Below, in pieces: positions 23,254 to 31,916 of a stretch of DNA of 64,000 nucleotides. Source of the stretch: Deltaproteobacteria bacterium (lineage in GTDB: Bacteria; Myxococcota_A; Polyangia; Nannocystales; Nannocystaceae); the NCBI GenBank assembly GCA_016709225.1, contig JADJEE010000012.1:1903501-1967500 (forward strand). The letters are read 5' to 3'. The position numbers and the translations under genes were made by a program. The number at the start of each line of letters is the position of its first letter. Position 1 is the stretch's first letter. The notes beneath the pieces are model-generated. The model worked only from the letters and a program-made list of their open reading frames with translations, was not told where the DNA came from and made no database searches.

Positions 23254-24829
23254 TCAGGGTGGTTGATCGATGCCGTCGCTCGGACGCGCGAGCACGGCCG
23301 TGCCCTCGGAGGGCTTGTCGTCGTCGTCCGCAGCTTCGACGCGCACGGGGATGCCGGGCTCGTCCGCCAGCTGCCACACGAGATCGAAGATCGAGTCGGT
23401 CGTGCTCGCGAGCGCCTTGAGGTTGGTCGAGGCCGCGAACGGGCCGTCGATCAGCGCGCCGGCCTCACTGCGCCGCGTGAGCGCGAGCGTCACGAGTCCG
23501 GCGGCGTCCAGCGCCTCGCGCTCGGGGGTTGTCGAAGCGCGTGCCCGCGAGCTCGCGCGCGATGCCGCCGTCGAATGCGTTCGTGAGGGTGACATCGAGT
23601 GAGCTGCGCTCGGCCCCGATCGCCACCAAGTGCGCCGAGCTGTCGTGCAGGTCGAAGCCCGACAGCACGATCACGGCCGCGACGTTCTTGCGATCGGCGA
23701 CGCCGCCTGCGAGGTAGCGCTCGACGCCGTAGGGTCCGAGCGACCCGTCGGCGGTCAGCACGAAGACGATCGAACGCAATGGCCGACGCCCGGCGAGGGT
23801 CCACTGGACCGCGCGATCGGCCATCGCCAGCGCGATCGCGACGCCGGCGGCGTTGTCCTCGGCCCCTGCGCCAGCACCCGCGGCGGCCGCGTGACCGCCC
23901 GCGTCCCAGTGCGCGACCACCACGACGCTCTGCTCGGGCCGCTGCGCACCGGCGACCCGACCGATGACGTTGGCGTCGTCCCACTGTGTGATCTCGGTGT
24001 CGACGTCGAGCTCGACCATCGTGCCGGCGACCGTCGAGGCCTCGCGCAGTTGCTCGGCCGCAGCTGCATCGAGGATGCCGAACACGTCGATGCTGGTCGG
24101 TAGCGGCTCGCCACGCGCGCCCGCGAACACCCGCGGCTCGGCGAAGCGCCGTGCCAGGGCGTCGAAGCTGACGCCGCGCTGACCCTCGATCGACACCAAC
24201 GCCGCACGGGCACCGGCCCGCTGCGCGCGCTCGAACTTGTAGTCCATGCCGGCGTAGCTCGAGTCCTCGGTGCGGCCGATCGGCACGCCGATCCGCGCCA
24301 GCACGGCGCGTCCGGTGATCTCGCGCCCGGCGTAGTCGTCGACGCCCCACTCGGGCGCCGTCACCCCGTAGTCGACGTCCACCAGCGGCAACGCGACCTC
24401 GAAGGGGCCACTGTCGACGGTGCGCGCGAGCCGAACCCCTTCCACCGCGGTCAGCTCGGTGGCGGTGCGCAGGCGTAGCTCACCGCTGCTGCTGACCACC
24501 TGCAGCGGCACCGACTGCAGCCACCCGCCGTTGGGCGCGGCCGGCTGCACGCCCGAGTCGGTCAGCTCCGACACGATGAAGTTGACCACCTGTCGCGCGT
24601 CGTCGCTGCCAGGGCGACGGCCATCGAAGTGGGGACCGGCGAGCACCCCGAGATGACGACGAAGCATCGACTCGATGCGAATGAGCTCCGGCGTCGAGCG
24701 CTCCGCGAACGGCACCAGCTCGACCGCGCGTAGCTGCGTGGTCTCGGGCTCGTCGAACTCGAGCTCGCCGACGGTGTCCAAGCGGCAGCCCCATGCGAGG
24801 CCGAGCGCAGCGAGCATCCGACGTCTCAT
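23254..24829 (-). pseudogene. Frameshifted M28-like peptidase lipoprotein, probably inactive
   Basis: The product resembles M28 zinc aminopeptidases with an inserted PA domain. The N-terminus MLAALGLAWGC is a lipobox signal. Residues ~150-260 look like the PA domain (DVDYGVTAPEWGVDDY to AQRAGARAALVSIEG) and ~310-440 like the M28 core. HWDAGGHAAAA and AEDNAAGVA match the first metal motifs. Where family members have the catalytic EE, this protein has TADGSLGPYG, and the later metal aspartate region reads IVLSGFDL, so key residues are missing. At a run of five G (23524-23528) the frame shifts by one: the first frame ends at 23465, and the C-terminus (NPEREALDAAGLVTLALTRRSEAG) continues in another frame to 23254. 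It could be a sequencing error or a true mutation. Its ATG overlaps the MscS stop (ATGA). Confidence 0.65.
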
Positions 24830-25665
24830 CGCGCGCCACCTCCGTCGGTGGCGTTCGCCGTCGGGCTCGAGGGCTCGAGTCGATCGAGCTCCGCCTGTGC
24901 GATCGCGGCCAGCCGTCGACTCAGCACGTCGCGCGCGGCCGAAGCCCAGGTCTCGACCTCGATGCGCACCTCGAGCCCATCGCTGGCGACCACCACCGCA
25001 CCCCGCGGCAGCCGGAACGCCGAGGCCTGGAGGCGCCGCCGCAGCGCCTCGAGCTGGGCCACCGTCACCGGCTGCTTGCGCAGGATCGAGGTGCGAATCC
25101 GCGTTGCCCCGGCCAGCGCGGCCACCGTCACGGCGGTGCCGGCGATCTGCCGATTGGGCAGATACACGTGCCCACCGTCGGGCATCGACAGCACCGTCTC
25201 GCGCGCGCCGATGCGGTCGACGCGACCGCGGATGCCACCGACGTCGATCGCATCACCCTCACCGAACACGCGACGGCGCGCGAGCATGAAGCCGGCCACG
25301 AAATCCTGCACGAGCCCCGGCGCGACCCGGGCGACGATGATGGCGATCGCGAGGAAGACGGTGACGACCACGAACGGCGCGCGCACCAGTAGCGGCCACA
25401 GCGACGCAAGCGCGGCCGCGAGCCCGATCAGCACACGCACGCGCGCGGCCAGTCGATCGACCAGGCCGTGCAGGGGCCCGAACGCACGACGCGCGCGCTC
25501 GGCCAGGCGATCGATCCCCCACGAGGCCATCGCGACGACACCCGCCATCGCGATCACCAGGAGCAGCGTGCCGCCCAGCACGTCGAGCGAGAGCGCGTCG
25601 AGCTCGCGGACGAAGCGCTGCCCGACGTTGTCCGTCTCGCCGACCGGCTGCCACCGCAACGCCAT
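24826..25665 (-). CDS. MscS-family mechanosensitive channel protein
   Basis: Small-conductance mechanosensitive channel-like protein of 279 aa. There are about three to four hydrophobic helices: residues ~25-50, 75-95, 98-118 and a TM3-like pore helix with APGLVQDFVAGFMLARRRVF. They are followed by the conserved beta-domain signature FGEGDAIDVGGIRGRVDRIGARETVLSMPDGG and YLPNRQIAG (~135-180), and a mixed C-terminal domain. The N-terminus (TDNVGQRFVRELD) is short. The channel is expected in the inner membrane and opens under membrane tension or in response to a partner. The start overlaps the stop of the antiporter-ATPase gene by one base (TGATG), so it is translationally coupled to it. Confidence 0.85.
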   Translation of the reverse strand: MALRWQPVGETDNVGQRFVRELDALSLDVLGGTLLLVIAMAGVVAMASWGIDRLAERARRAFGPLHGLVDRLAARVRVLIGLAAALASLWPLLVRAPFVVVTVFLAIAIIVARVAPGLVQDFVAGFMLARRRVFGEGDAIDVGGIRGRVDRIGARETVLSMPDGGHVYLPNRQIAGTAVTVAALAGATRIRTSILRKQPVTVAQLEALRRRLQASAFRLPRGAVVVASDGLEVRIEVETWASAARDVLSRRLAAIAQAELDRLEPSSPTANATDGGGAR

Positions 25666-28600
25666 CACGCGGCCACCTCCGCCGCGATGACGCCAGCGTC
25701 GACCAGGCCCAGCTCGACGTCGTCGACCCACACCGGAGCGATCTCGAGCGCGTCGCCGACCGAGACCACGATGCCGACCGTGGTCAGCAACCGCACCGTC
25801 CGCGCCATCGGAGCCCCGAGAGCCGCCTCCAGTTGATCGAGTCGCCGCGGACCCTCGCGCAGCAGCAGGTGCAACGTGCCCAGTGCGTCGACGCCGAGGC
25901 TGGGCCAAAACGGCATCCCGAGGGCATCGGCGGGCGCCGGCCGTACGCGCACGGTCTCGCCACCCAGCACCGCGTGGGATCGCCACAGACGAATCGCGGC
26001 GCGGAGGTTGCCGTGGGTGCGCCGCGCGAACTCGAGGAAGTAGCTCTGCGCCACGGTCACGCGGCGCAGCCCCGCGATCACACCCCCGATGCCGACCTCG
26101 GGATACGCGATCGTGAGATCGGTCGGACCGTGTCGGGTCTCGATGACGCTCTCGAGCACGTGGCTGTCTGGCGCCGCCAGTCGTACGACTTGCGCGAACC
26201 AACCCTGCAGCGGCATCAGCTCGTCGATGACCGCGAGCGCGGCGGAGTGCATCGAGGTGAGCCAGAAGGCCTTCTGGCCGGTGCGCTCGATCAGCGAGAG
26301 GAGCGTGCGCAGGCGCTCGAGGCCCTCGGGTGAGGCGTCGATCCACGTGTGGAGATCATCGATCATCACCAAGGTCGCGCGGCCACCCAAGGCTGCGACG
26401 ATGGCATCGAGCTCGCCGCGACAGCCGAGCTCGCGGCCGATCGCGCCCAACAGTGGCGTGCCCATGTGCGTCCGCCGACCGCCGATGGCGATGACGCGCC
26501 GCAGCCCGAGCTTCGTGCGTGCGACCTGCAGCAGCGAGGTCTTGCCGGTGCCTGCGCCGCCGACCACCACCGCGGCATTGCCGGCGGCCGTGTCGGCGCG
26601 CCAGCTCCGGCCGGCGTGGACGATCGCGTCGAGCTGCGCGCGGTGGGCCACGAACAACACCGCATCCAGCAGGGGCGCGTCCGCAAACAGCCGCTCGTAC
26701 ATGCGCGGCCCTTGGTTCTCCGCGCGGGCGCGGGCGCGCTCGGCGAGGAAGTCACGGATGTCGCCAGGGTTGTACTCCGCCGCGGCCGCCTTCTTGCGGC
26801 GTGCCTCGGCGTAGCGCGCCGCCTCGCCCCGCAGCGCCACGAACATGCGACGCCACCAACGCGTGAATGGTGAGGCCAGCGCCTTCTGCACCCGTGCAGC
26901 GACCCGCGTCTCGGAGGCACTGCCGGCGTCGGCGTTGGTCGCGAGCGTGGCGACGCGCTCCGACAGCACTCCATAGGAGCCGTCGAGCGCGGCCATCACC
27001 GCACCGCGGAACTGCACCGCCTGATCGACGGCCTCGCGCGCCAGCGGCTCCAGCCGTGCGCGCTCGCGGACGACCGCGTCGGCGAGGGCCTGATCGGCGC
27101 CGTCGTCGACCTCGGTGGGCTCCAACACCGCGCGCGCGAGCAGCTCGATCACCCCGACGGCATCGGTGAGCCGCTTCTCGTGCGCGACGACACGTGCGCC
27201 CTCGCGATCGACCAGCTCGGCCAGCGGCGTGATGAGCCCCTCGAGCAGCAGCACACCGATGCGCTCCCGGATCGCCAGCTCGCGTGGGACGACCGTCGCG
27301 GGGTTCGGCGCGTTGGCGAGCTCCGACAGCGAGGGGTACAGCCGCGCCAGCTCGGGCACGTCGGGCACCAACGCCTCGACCGCGTGGGCCGCGGTCGGGA
27401 TCGACTCGGCCTCGCGCAGCGCGTCGCGCAGCTGCTTCGCGTCGCCACGCGGGCGCAGGGTCTTCGTCGCCAGCTCGAGCGCAGGATGATCACGCTCGAG
27501 CGCGGCAGCGGCGACCGGCTCGAGGCGCTGCTCGACCGTCTTGGCCGAGTCGGAGATCGCCATCAGCGCCCGCTCGATCGGCACGATCACCGTGCGCTCG
27601 AGCGCGGCACGGGTCTCGCCGGCGGAGTGCGCCGTGACGCCGCCGATCAGCGCGGTCTCGATCATCGCGTCGAGCCGCTGCGGCCACACCTCGACGTCGC
27701 GGCGCAGGCGATTGGCGCCGTCGCGCACCGCACGATCGACCAGCGAGTACCGCACCCGGCGCAGCGGCAGCCGCGGGGTGTCGACATCGCGCAGCGCCGC
27801 CGCCAGCTCGCGTCGGCTGCGGACCAACCGCTCGAGCAGCGTGCGCTCCAACAGCAGGGGATCGCGCTCGGCTCGCTCACGTGCACGCCGAGCGCACTCG
27901 CTGCTCGACAACGAGCGACGGGCACAGGCGGCGATGTCCGCCATCATCGCGACGTCGATGCGCAGCAGTGCGGTCTGGGCGTGCTCGACCAGCTCGATGA
28001 AGCGCGGCTCGAGGCGGGTGCGCGCGAGCTGCCGCACCGGCACCGTGCGCGCGCGACGACCGAAGCGCAGCGTCAGCACGGCGGCGAGCGTCGCCATTCG
28101 TTTGTGCCAGCGACGACCGAGTCGATCGCCGGGTTGCACCCGCCGATGATAGCTCTCGAGCGCCACGCGACAGACCTCGGGCAGCTCGAGCAGCGTGGCG
28201 AACAACGCGTCCAGCAGCTGCGGGCCGGCGGGCTTGGGCAGCTCGCGCAGCGCAGCCGCGAGCTCGGTGGTCGAGCGGCGCAGCCGCGCGGCGTCGTCGA
28301 GCTTCGCGGCCGTGTCGCCGCAGATGGCTGCGACAGCGTTGGTCCGCACCACCACGTGCTCGTGCAGCCAGCGCTCGACCGCCCGCTGCGCGCCGCGATG
28401 CACCCGCGCCACCGCTGCCTTGAGCTCGGGGTCCTCGAGCTCGTGGACCTCGGGCACCTCGGGCGGCGCGGCCGCGACCGCCGGGCCGCTCTTGGTGGCC
28501 TTCTCGGTCGCGATCTCGCCGGCGCGGCGCAGCGCCATGCGCAGCGTCACCGGGCCCGCGAGCAGGTTGATGGCGACCATCGCCATGCCCAGCGTCGAGA

Positions 28601-29786
28601 CCGTCTCGCCGAGGGTGCCACCGATCTCACCGGCGGCGATCCCGAGGATGCCCAGCGTGACGCCGGCCTGTGGCAGATAGCCGAGCCACGCCAAGCGCCG
28701 CACGTCGGCGGACTCGCCACCCACGCGGCCGCCGACCCACGACGCCAGCGCGAAGCCGGCGGCACGAGCCACGCAGACCGCTGCCGCCAGCGGCAGCACC
28801 GTCATCGACGCACGCATGTCGACGCCGGCGCCGGCGTTGGTGAAGAACACGATGAAGACCGGCAGCGAGATGGTCTGCAGCGGCTTGAGCAGATCGTGCT
28901 CGTAGCGCGAGAAGTTGCGCACGGTCATGCCGCCCACGATGCACACCAGCAGCAGCGACAGGTGCAGCGCCTCGCTGACCTCGGCGACCACCAGCACCAT
29001 CGCCGCGACGAACAGCAGCATCTCGGCCTTCACCCACCGCAGGTACGCGATGAGCAACCAACCCAGCACGCTGCCGACGACGAGGCTGCCGCCGAGCTCG
29101 ATCCCGACCGCACGGAGCGCGTCGATACCGACTGCGCCGCCGCCGACCAGCGACCGAGCGATCGCGACCGCGATCGCGACCGTGATCACCACGACCACGT
29201 CCTTCACGATCGCGGCCCCGAGCACGAGGTCGGCGATGCGTCCCTTGGCCGAGGTCTCGGCGATCACTGCGAGCGCGATCGCGGGCGAGGTGCCCAGGCT
29301 GAGCGCCGCGAACACCACCGCGATGCCCACGCGCTCGGCCTCGGTTGCGAGCCCCAAGAGACTGAACTGGGACTCGATCAGTAGCACCCCGCCGCCGACC
29401 AACACGATCGCGGTCACGAGCTTGACGCCGATGGTGGCGGCCAACGTGCGCGCGAGTCGGCGCAGCCCCGCGAACTCCAGCTCGAGCCCCGCCGTGGTCG
29501 CGATGAGACCCAGCGCGAGGGTGTTGAACATGCGCATCTGCTCGACGACGTTCGCCGACATGATGTCGGCCGACGACGGGCCCAACGCGAAGCCGGCGAG
29601 GATGTAGCCGGTCACCTTCGGCAGCGACAGCTCGCCGCCGAGCTCGGCCAGCGCGAACGCGGCCAGCACGACGAAGCCGATGGTCGCGAGCGTCAGCGGA
29701 TCGGTGCCGCTGTCGTCGACCGCCTGCAGGACCCGCAGGCCCAACATCATCGCTAGCAGCACCCCGACGACGAACACCCGACGCAT
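25665..29786 (-). CDS. Cation/proton antiporter fused to helical region and P-loop ATPase (1373 aa)
   Basis: Very large fusion protein. Residues ~1-430 form a CPA2-type (KefB-like) antiporter with about 12 membrane helices, including LPKVTGYILAGFALGPSS, GLELEFAGLRRL, ALSLGTSPAIALAVIAETSAKG, and VFIVFFTNAGAGVDM. Residues ~430-1040 are cytoplasmic, helical and rich in Arg, Ala, Leu and Glu, with no recognised domain. Residues ~1040-1300 are an AAA/ORC-like ATPase with Walker A VVVGGAGTGKTSLL (~1070), Walker B LVMIDDLHTW (~1140) and a sensor-like AFWLTSMHS. The last ~70 residues look like a winged helix. RCK/TrkA-N domains, usual on Kef antiporters, are absent. The gene has tight junctions on both sides (3-nt gap to the upstream antiporter, 1-nt overlap with MscS). 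Ion transport controlled by an ATPase switch is inferred. Confidence 0.85.
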   Translation of the reverse strand: MRRVFVVGVLLAMMLGLRVLQAVDDSGTDPLTLATIGFVVLAAFALAELGGELSLPKVTGYILAGFALGPSSADIMSANVVEQMRMFNTLALGLIATTAGLELEFAGLRRLARTLAATIGVKLVTAIVLVGGGVLLIESQFSLLGLATEAERVGIAVVFAALSLGTSPAIALAVIAETSAKGRIADLVLGAAIVKDVVVVITVAIAVAIARSLVGGGAVGIDALRAVGIELGGSLVVGSVLGWLLIAYLRWVKAEMLLFVAAMVLVVAEVSEALHLSLLLVCIVGGMTVRNFSRYEHDLLKPLQTISLPVFIVFFTNAGAGVDMRASMTVLPLAAAVCVARAAGFALASWVGGRVGGESADVRRLAWLGYLPQAGVTLGILGIAAGEIGGTLGETVSTLGMAMVAINLLAGPVTLRMALRRAGEIATEKATKSGPAVAAAPPEVPEVHELEDPELKAAVARVHRGAQRAVERWLHEHVVVRTNAVAAICGDTAAKLDDAARLRRSTTELAAALRELPKPAGPQLLDALFATLLELPEVCRVALESYHRRVQPGDRLGRRWHKRMATLAAVLTLRFGRRARTVPVRQLARTRLEPRFIELVEHAQTALLRIDVAMMADIAACARRSLSSSECARRARERAERDPLLLERTLLERLVRSRRELAAALRDVDTPRLPLRRVRYSLVDRAVRDGANRLRRDVEVWPQRLDAMIETALIGGVTAHSAGETRAALERTVIVPIERALMAISDSAKTVEQRLEPVAAAALERDHPALELATKTLRPRGDAKQLRDALREAESIPTAAHAVEALVPDVPELARLYPSLSELANAPNPATVVPRELAIRERIGVLLLEGLITPLAELVDREGARVVAHEKRLTDAVGVIELLARAVLEPTEVDDGADQALADAVVRERARLEPLAREAVDQAVQFRGAVMAALDGSYGVLSERVATLATNADAGSASETRVAARVQKALASPFTRWWRRMFVALRGEAARYAEARRKKAAAAEYNPGDIRDFLAERARARAENQGPRMYERLFADAPLLDAVLFVAHRAQLDAIVHAGRSWRADTAAGNAAVVVGGAGTGKTSLLQVARTKLGLRRVIAIGGRRTHMGTPLLGAIGRELGCRGELDAIVAALGGRATLVMIDDLHTWIDASPEGLERLRTLLSLIERTGQKAFWLTSMHSAALAVIDELMPLQGWFAQVVRLAAPDSHVLESVIETRHGPTDLTIAYPEVGIGGVIAGLRRVTVAQSYFLEFARRTHGNLRAAIRLWRSHAVLGGETVRVRPAPADALGMPFWPSLGVDALGTLHLLLREGPRRLDQLEAALGAPMARTVRLLTTVGIVVSVGDALEIAPVWVDDVELGLVDAGVIAAEVAA

Positions 29787-29789
29787 GGG

Positions 29790-31055
29790 CTAGCTCGCCT
29801 CCCGTACGTGGATGTCGCCGGCGTCCGCGAACAGACGTCTCACCGAGCGCGCTGCGAGCACGTCGGTGAGCAACATGCCGCCGAGCACGGTCGTGAGCAC
29901 GACCCCGGCGTACTCGCCGAAGCGCTGCGCGAAGCCCAGCCCGATCGCGGCCGCCAACGCGCCCTGCCCCACGAGCCCACGGCCGAGCCCGCGCACGAGC
30001 GCGCGGTCGTCGAGGAAGGTCGCAACCGCGAGCCGCGTGGCCACGCGCACCGCGAACCACCGCGTGACTGCGTACGCGACCGGCAGCAGCCACAGCCAGC
30101 CCGACACCGGCCGCCAGTGCGCGCCGGCGAACAAGAGGATCAGCACCGATGCGGGGTGCTCGAGCGGCTGCAACGCGACCTGCAGACGATCGGAGTGCGT
30201 CGAGGTGCTCGCGACCATGGCCCCGGCGGCCAGGCTCACGAATAGCGGCGACACCCGCAGCGCCACGCCGGCCCCGGCGGCGAAGGTGACCGCGCCGACC
30301 GATGCCACCGTCAAGCGCATCGCGTCGCGCTCACGGCCGAGGTAGACCGTGAACAGCACCCCCGCGACCGCGCCGAAGCCGACCACGATGATGCCCCACT
30401 CGGTCAGTGTGAGACCGAACTCGGCCCCCGCCGCGCTCGCGCGGCTGCCAGCCATCGCGACGCCGAGCACCACGACCGAGAAGGCGGTGCCAACCGTCGC
30501 CATCGCGTGCAGCAGCCCCACGCGCGGCCCGTGCACGCCGTGGGCGTTCGCGACCCGCGTGATGACGCTCGTCGCGGACACGCCGGCGGCCGCGGCGATC
30601 CCGAGCGTGACCCACAACGCCTCGGGCGCCAGCCACAACGACAGCAGCCAGTGGCCGTCGGAGGCGATCGGCATCGCGAACACGGGCTCGGTGGTGCGGA
30701 AGAACTCGGGATGGCTGGCCTGCACCGCGGCCGCGCAGCCGCACGCGACCGCGAGGATCACCAGCAGGGCCGACAACGCGCCGGCCATGGTGTGCTCGAA
30801 TTCCCGCAGCGCGCTGCGCAGGCGAAGGCCGGCGAGGAAGCCGGTGAACCCCAGCAGGATCGACACGAACAGGTCGAGCGCGTCGAGCACCTCGACGGTC
30901 AACACGCGCGGCGGCGTGACCGGCCCGAGGACCACGCCGAGCAACAGGAATCCCAGCCCGGAGACCCCTGCCCGCCCGGGCGCGATGCGGCCGATGCCGC
31001 GCGCGACCAGGAATCCGAACACCAGGATCGCGACGAATATGATGCTCGTGCTCAA
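29790..31055 (-). CDS. Second cation/proton antiporter (CPA family), stand-alone
   Basis: Integral membrane protein of about 421 aa with 11-13 hydrophobic helices. The helices begin directly at LSTSIIFVAILVFGFLVARGIGRI. Motifs include LGFLLLGVVLGPVTPP, LLGFTGFLAGLRLR and ATSVITRVAN, which resemble the sodium/proton exchanger fold (helices 1, 2, 4-5). The C-terminus is short (FADAGDIHVREAS), without an RCK domain. It differs clearly in sequence from the antiporter part of the next gene, so the two may form a heteromer. The start is uncertain: TTG 31055 places the first helix at the N-terminus. The open frame extends to 31220, but that part is not membrane-like. It is the first gene of the operon. 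Confidence 0.78.
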   Translation of the reverse strand: MSTSIIFVAILVFGFLVARGIGRIAPGRAGVSGLGFLLLGVVLGPVTPPRVLTVEVLDALDLFVSILLGFTGFLAGLRLRSALREFEHTMAGALSALLVILAVACGCAAAVQASHPEFFRTTEPVFAMPIASDGHWLLSLWLAPEALWVTLGIAAAAGVSATSVITRVANAHGVHGPRVGLLHAMATVGTAFSVVVLGVAMAGSRASAAGAEFGLTLTEWGIIVVGFGAVAGVLFTVYLGRERDAMRLTVASVGAVTFAAGAGVALRVSPLFVSLAAGAMVASTSTHSDRLQVALQPLEHPASVLILLFAGAHWRPVSGWLWLLPVAYAVTRWFAVRVATRLAVATFLDDRALVRGLGRGLVGQGALAAAIGLGFAQRFGEYAGVVLTTVLGGMLLTDVLAARSVRRLFADAGDIHVREAS

Positions 31056-31093
31056 GACAGCGGCCTGATCGGGGGCGGTCGCTCGTGCCCCAT
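31052..31093 (-). other. Possible 13-codon leader peptide before the antiporter operon
   Basis: On the minus strand an ATG at 31093 opens a short frame, MGHERPPPIRPLS, whose TGA stop overlaps the proposed TTG start of the antiporter as TTGA. A TACCAT box (31104-31109) ends 10 nt before this ATG, the same spacing as other leaderless-type boxes in the window. Proline-rich leaders can act as translation sensors. This is speculative, because the reading depends on the TTG start being correct. Confidence 0.25.
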
Positions 31094-31249
31094 CCGAACG
31101 GCCATGGTAGCGGGTTTCGCCGGCGGCTCCCGCATCGCGGGCGAATCCGAGGGCCCGCGCGATCGCCGGTCGCACGCACCCCCTTGCCGACGCTGCAGTG
31201 CTGCACGGCTGTGCGGGCATTTCGGCCGCGACGGGCTCATGTGCGGTGC

Positions 31250-31258
31250 TGCTACGGT
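31250..31258 (+). promoter_or_regulatory. Extended -10 box TGC-TACGGT for the cupin gene
   Basis: TACGGT ends 10 nt before the ATG at 31269, preceded by TGC. No Shine-Dalgarno sequence lies between. It is divergent from the antiporter operon, with about 210 bases between the two starts. Confidence 0.5.
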
Positions 31259-31268
31259 AGCCGGCGAA

Positions 31269-31736
31269 ATGCCCGTGCTCGACCTCGACACGCTACCGAT
31301 GTTCACCGGTTCGTCGTATCCACCGCCGTTCGACGAGCCCTGCCGCACGCGCACGAGCCAGCGCCTCGGCGTTGCCGGCGGCCTCACCCAGTTCGGCGTC
31401 AACCTGGTGCGCCTACCACCAGCGGCGTGGAGCAGCCAGCGACACTGGCACGCGCTGGAGGACGAGTTCGTCTGGGTGCTCGAGGGTGAGGTCGTGTTGA
31501 TCACCGACCGCGGCGAAGCGCTGTTGCGCGCGGGCATGTGCGCGACGTTCCCCGCCGGCGAGCGCGACGGCCACCACTTCGTGAATCGCTCGGACAGCGA
31601 CGTGCAGCTGCTCGCGATCGGCTCGCGCAACGACGCCGATCACGGCGAGTACCCCGACATCGACATGCGCTTCGTGCCCGGCCGCTACTCCGGGGTGCAG
31701 CCGGTCTTCGTCCGCAAGGACGGCAGCGGGCTCTGA
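31269..31736 (+). CDS. Cupin domain protein
   Basis: Single-domain cupin of 155 aa, cytoplasmic. Metal-binding cupin motif 1 is seen in RHWHALEDEFVWVLEGEVVL (His, His, Glu at ~residues 58-66), with motif 2 around PAGERDGHHFVNRSD (~97-111). The N-terminus includes SYPPPFDEPCRTRTSQRLG. Such short cupins are often sugar-binding or metal-dependent isomerase/dioxygenase-like proteins; the substrate cannot be inferred. The frame is open far upstream, but homology begins at ATG 31269. It is divergent from the antiporter operon. Confidence 0.85.
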   Translation: MPVLDLDTLPMFTGSSYPPPFDEPCRTRTSQRLGVAGGLTQFGVNLVRLPPAAWSSQRHWHALEDEFVWVLEGEVVLITDRGEALLRAGMCATFPAGERDGHHFVNRSDSDVQLLAIGSRNDADHGEYPDIDMRFVPGRYSGVQPVFVRKDGSGL

Positions 31737-31760
31737 AAGCCCCGCGCCAAGGGGAGCGAA

Positions 31761-31784
31761 GGCCGTCGGGCGCCGCCCACGGCC
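31761..31784 (+). terminator. GC hairpin after the cupin gene, possible terminator
   Basis: GGCCGTCGGGC and GCCCACGGCC form a near-perfect stem around a GCC loop, 24 bases after the cupin stop. There is no T-tract, so intrinsic termination would be weak. Confidence 0.3.
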
Positions 31785-31903
31785 GCGAGCGGGGACCTCG
31801 GGATGTCCATGCGGCCGCCGGGCGTTGGTCGGGTGAACATGATCGAAACGACTCGATCCCCGTCTGTCCCTGTCGGGGCCGCGGCCCGCTCCAAGGATTT
31901 GCG

Positions 31904-31909
31904 TATGAT
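31904..31909 (+). promoter_or_regulatory. TANNNT -10 box (TATGAT)
   Basis: TATGAT ends 7 nt before the ATG at 31917, which puts the expected transcription start at or next to that ATG. It supports choosing 31917 over the ATG at 31905, which lies inside the box. Confidence 0.45.
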
Positions 31910-31916
31910 CGTCGCC

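Noticed and set aside
27180..29384. 734-codon open frame on the + strand
   Set aside because: Antisense to the antiporter-ATPase fusion, whose membrane helices and Walker motifs are unambiguous.
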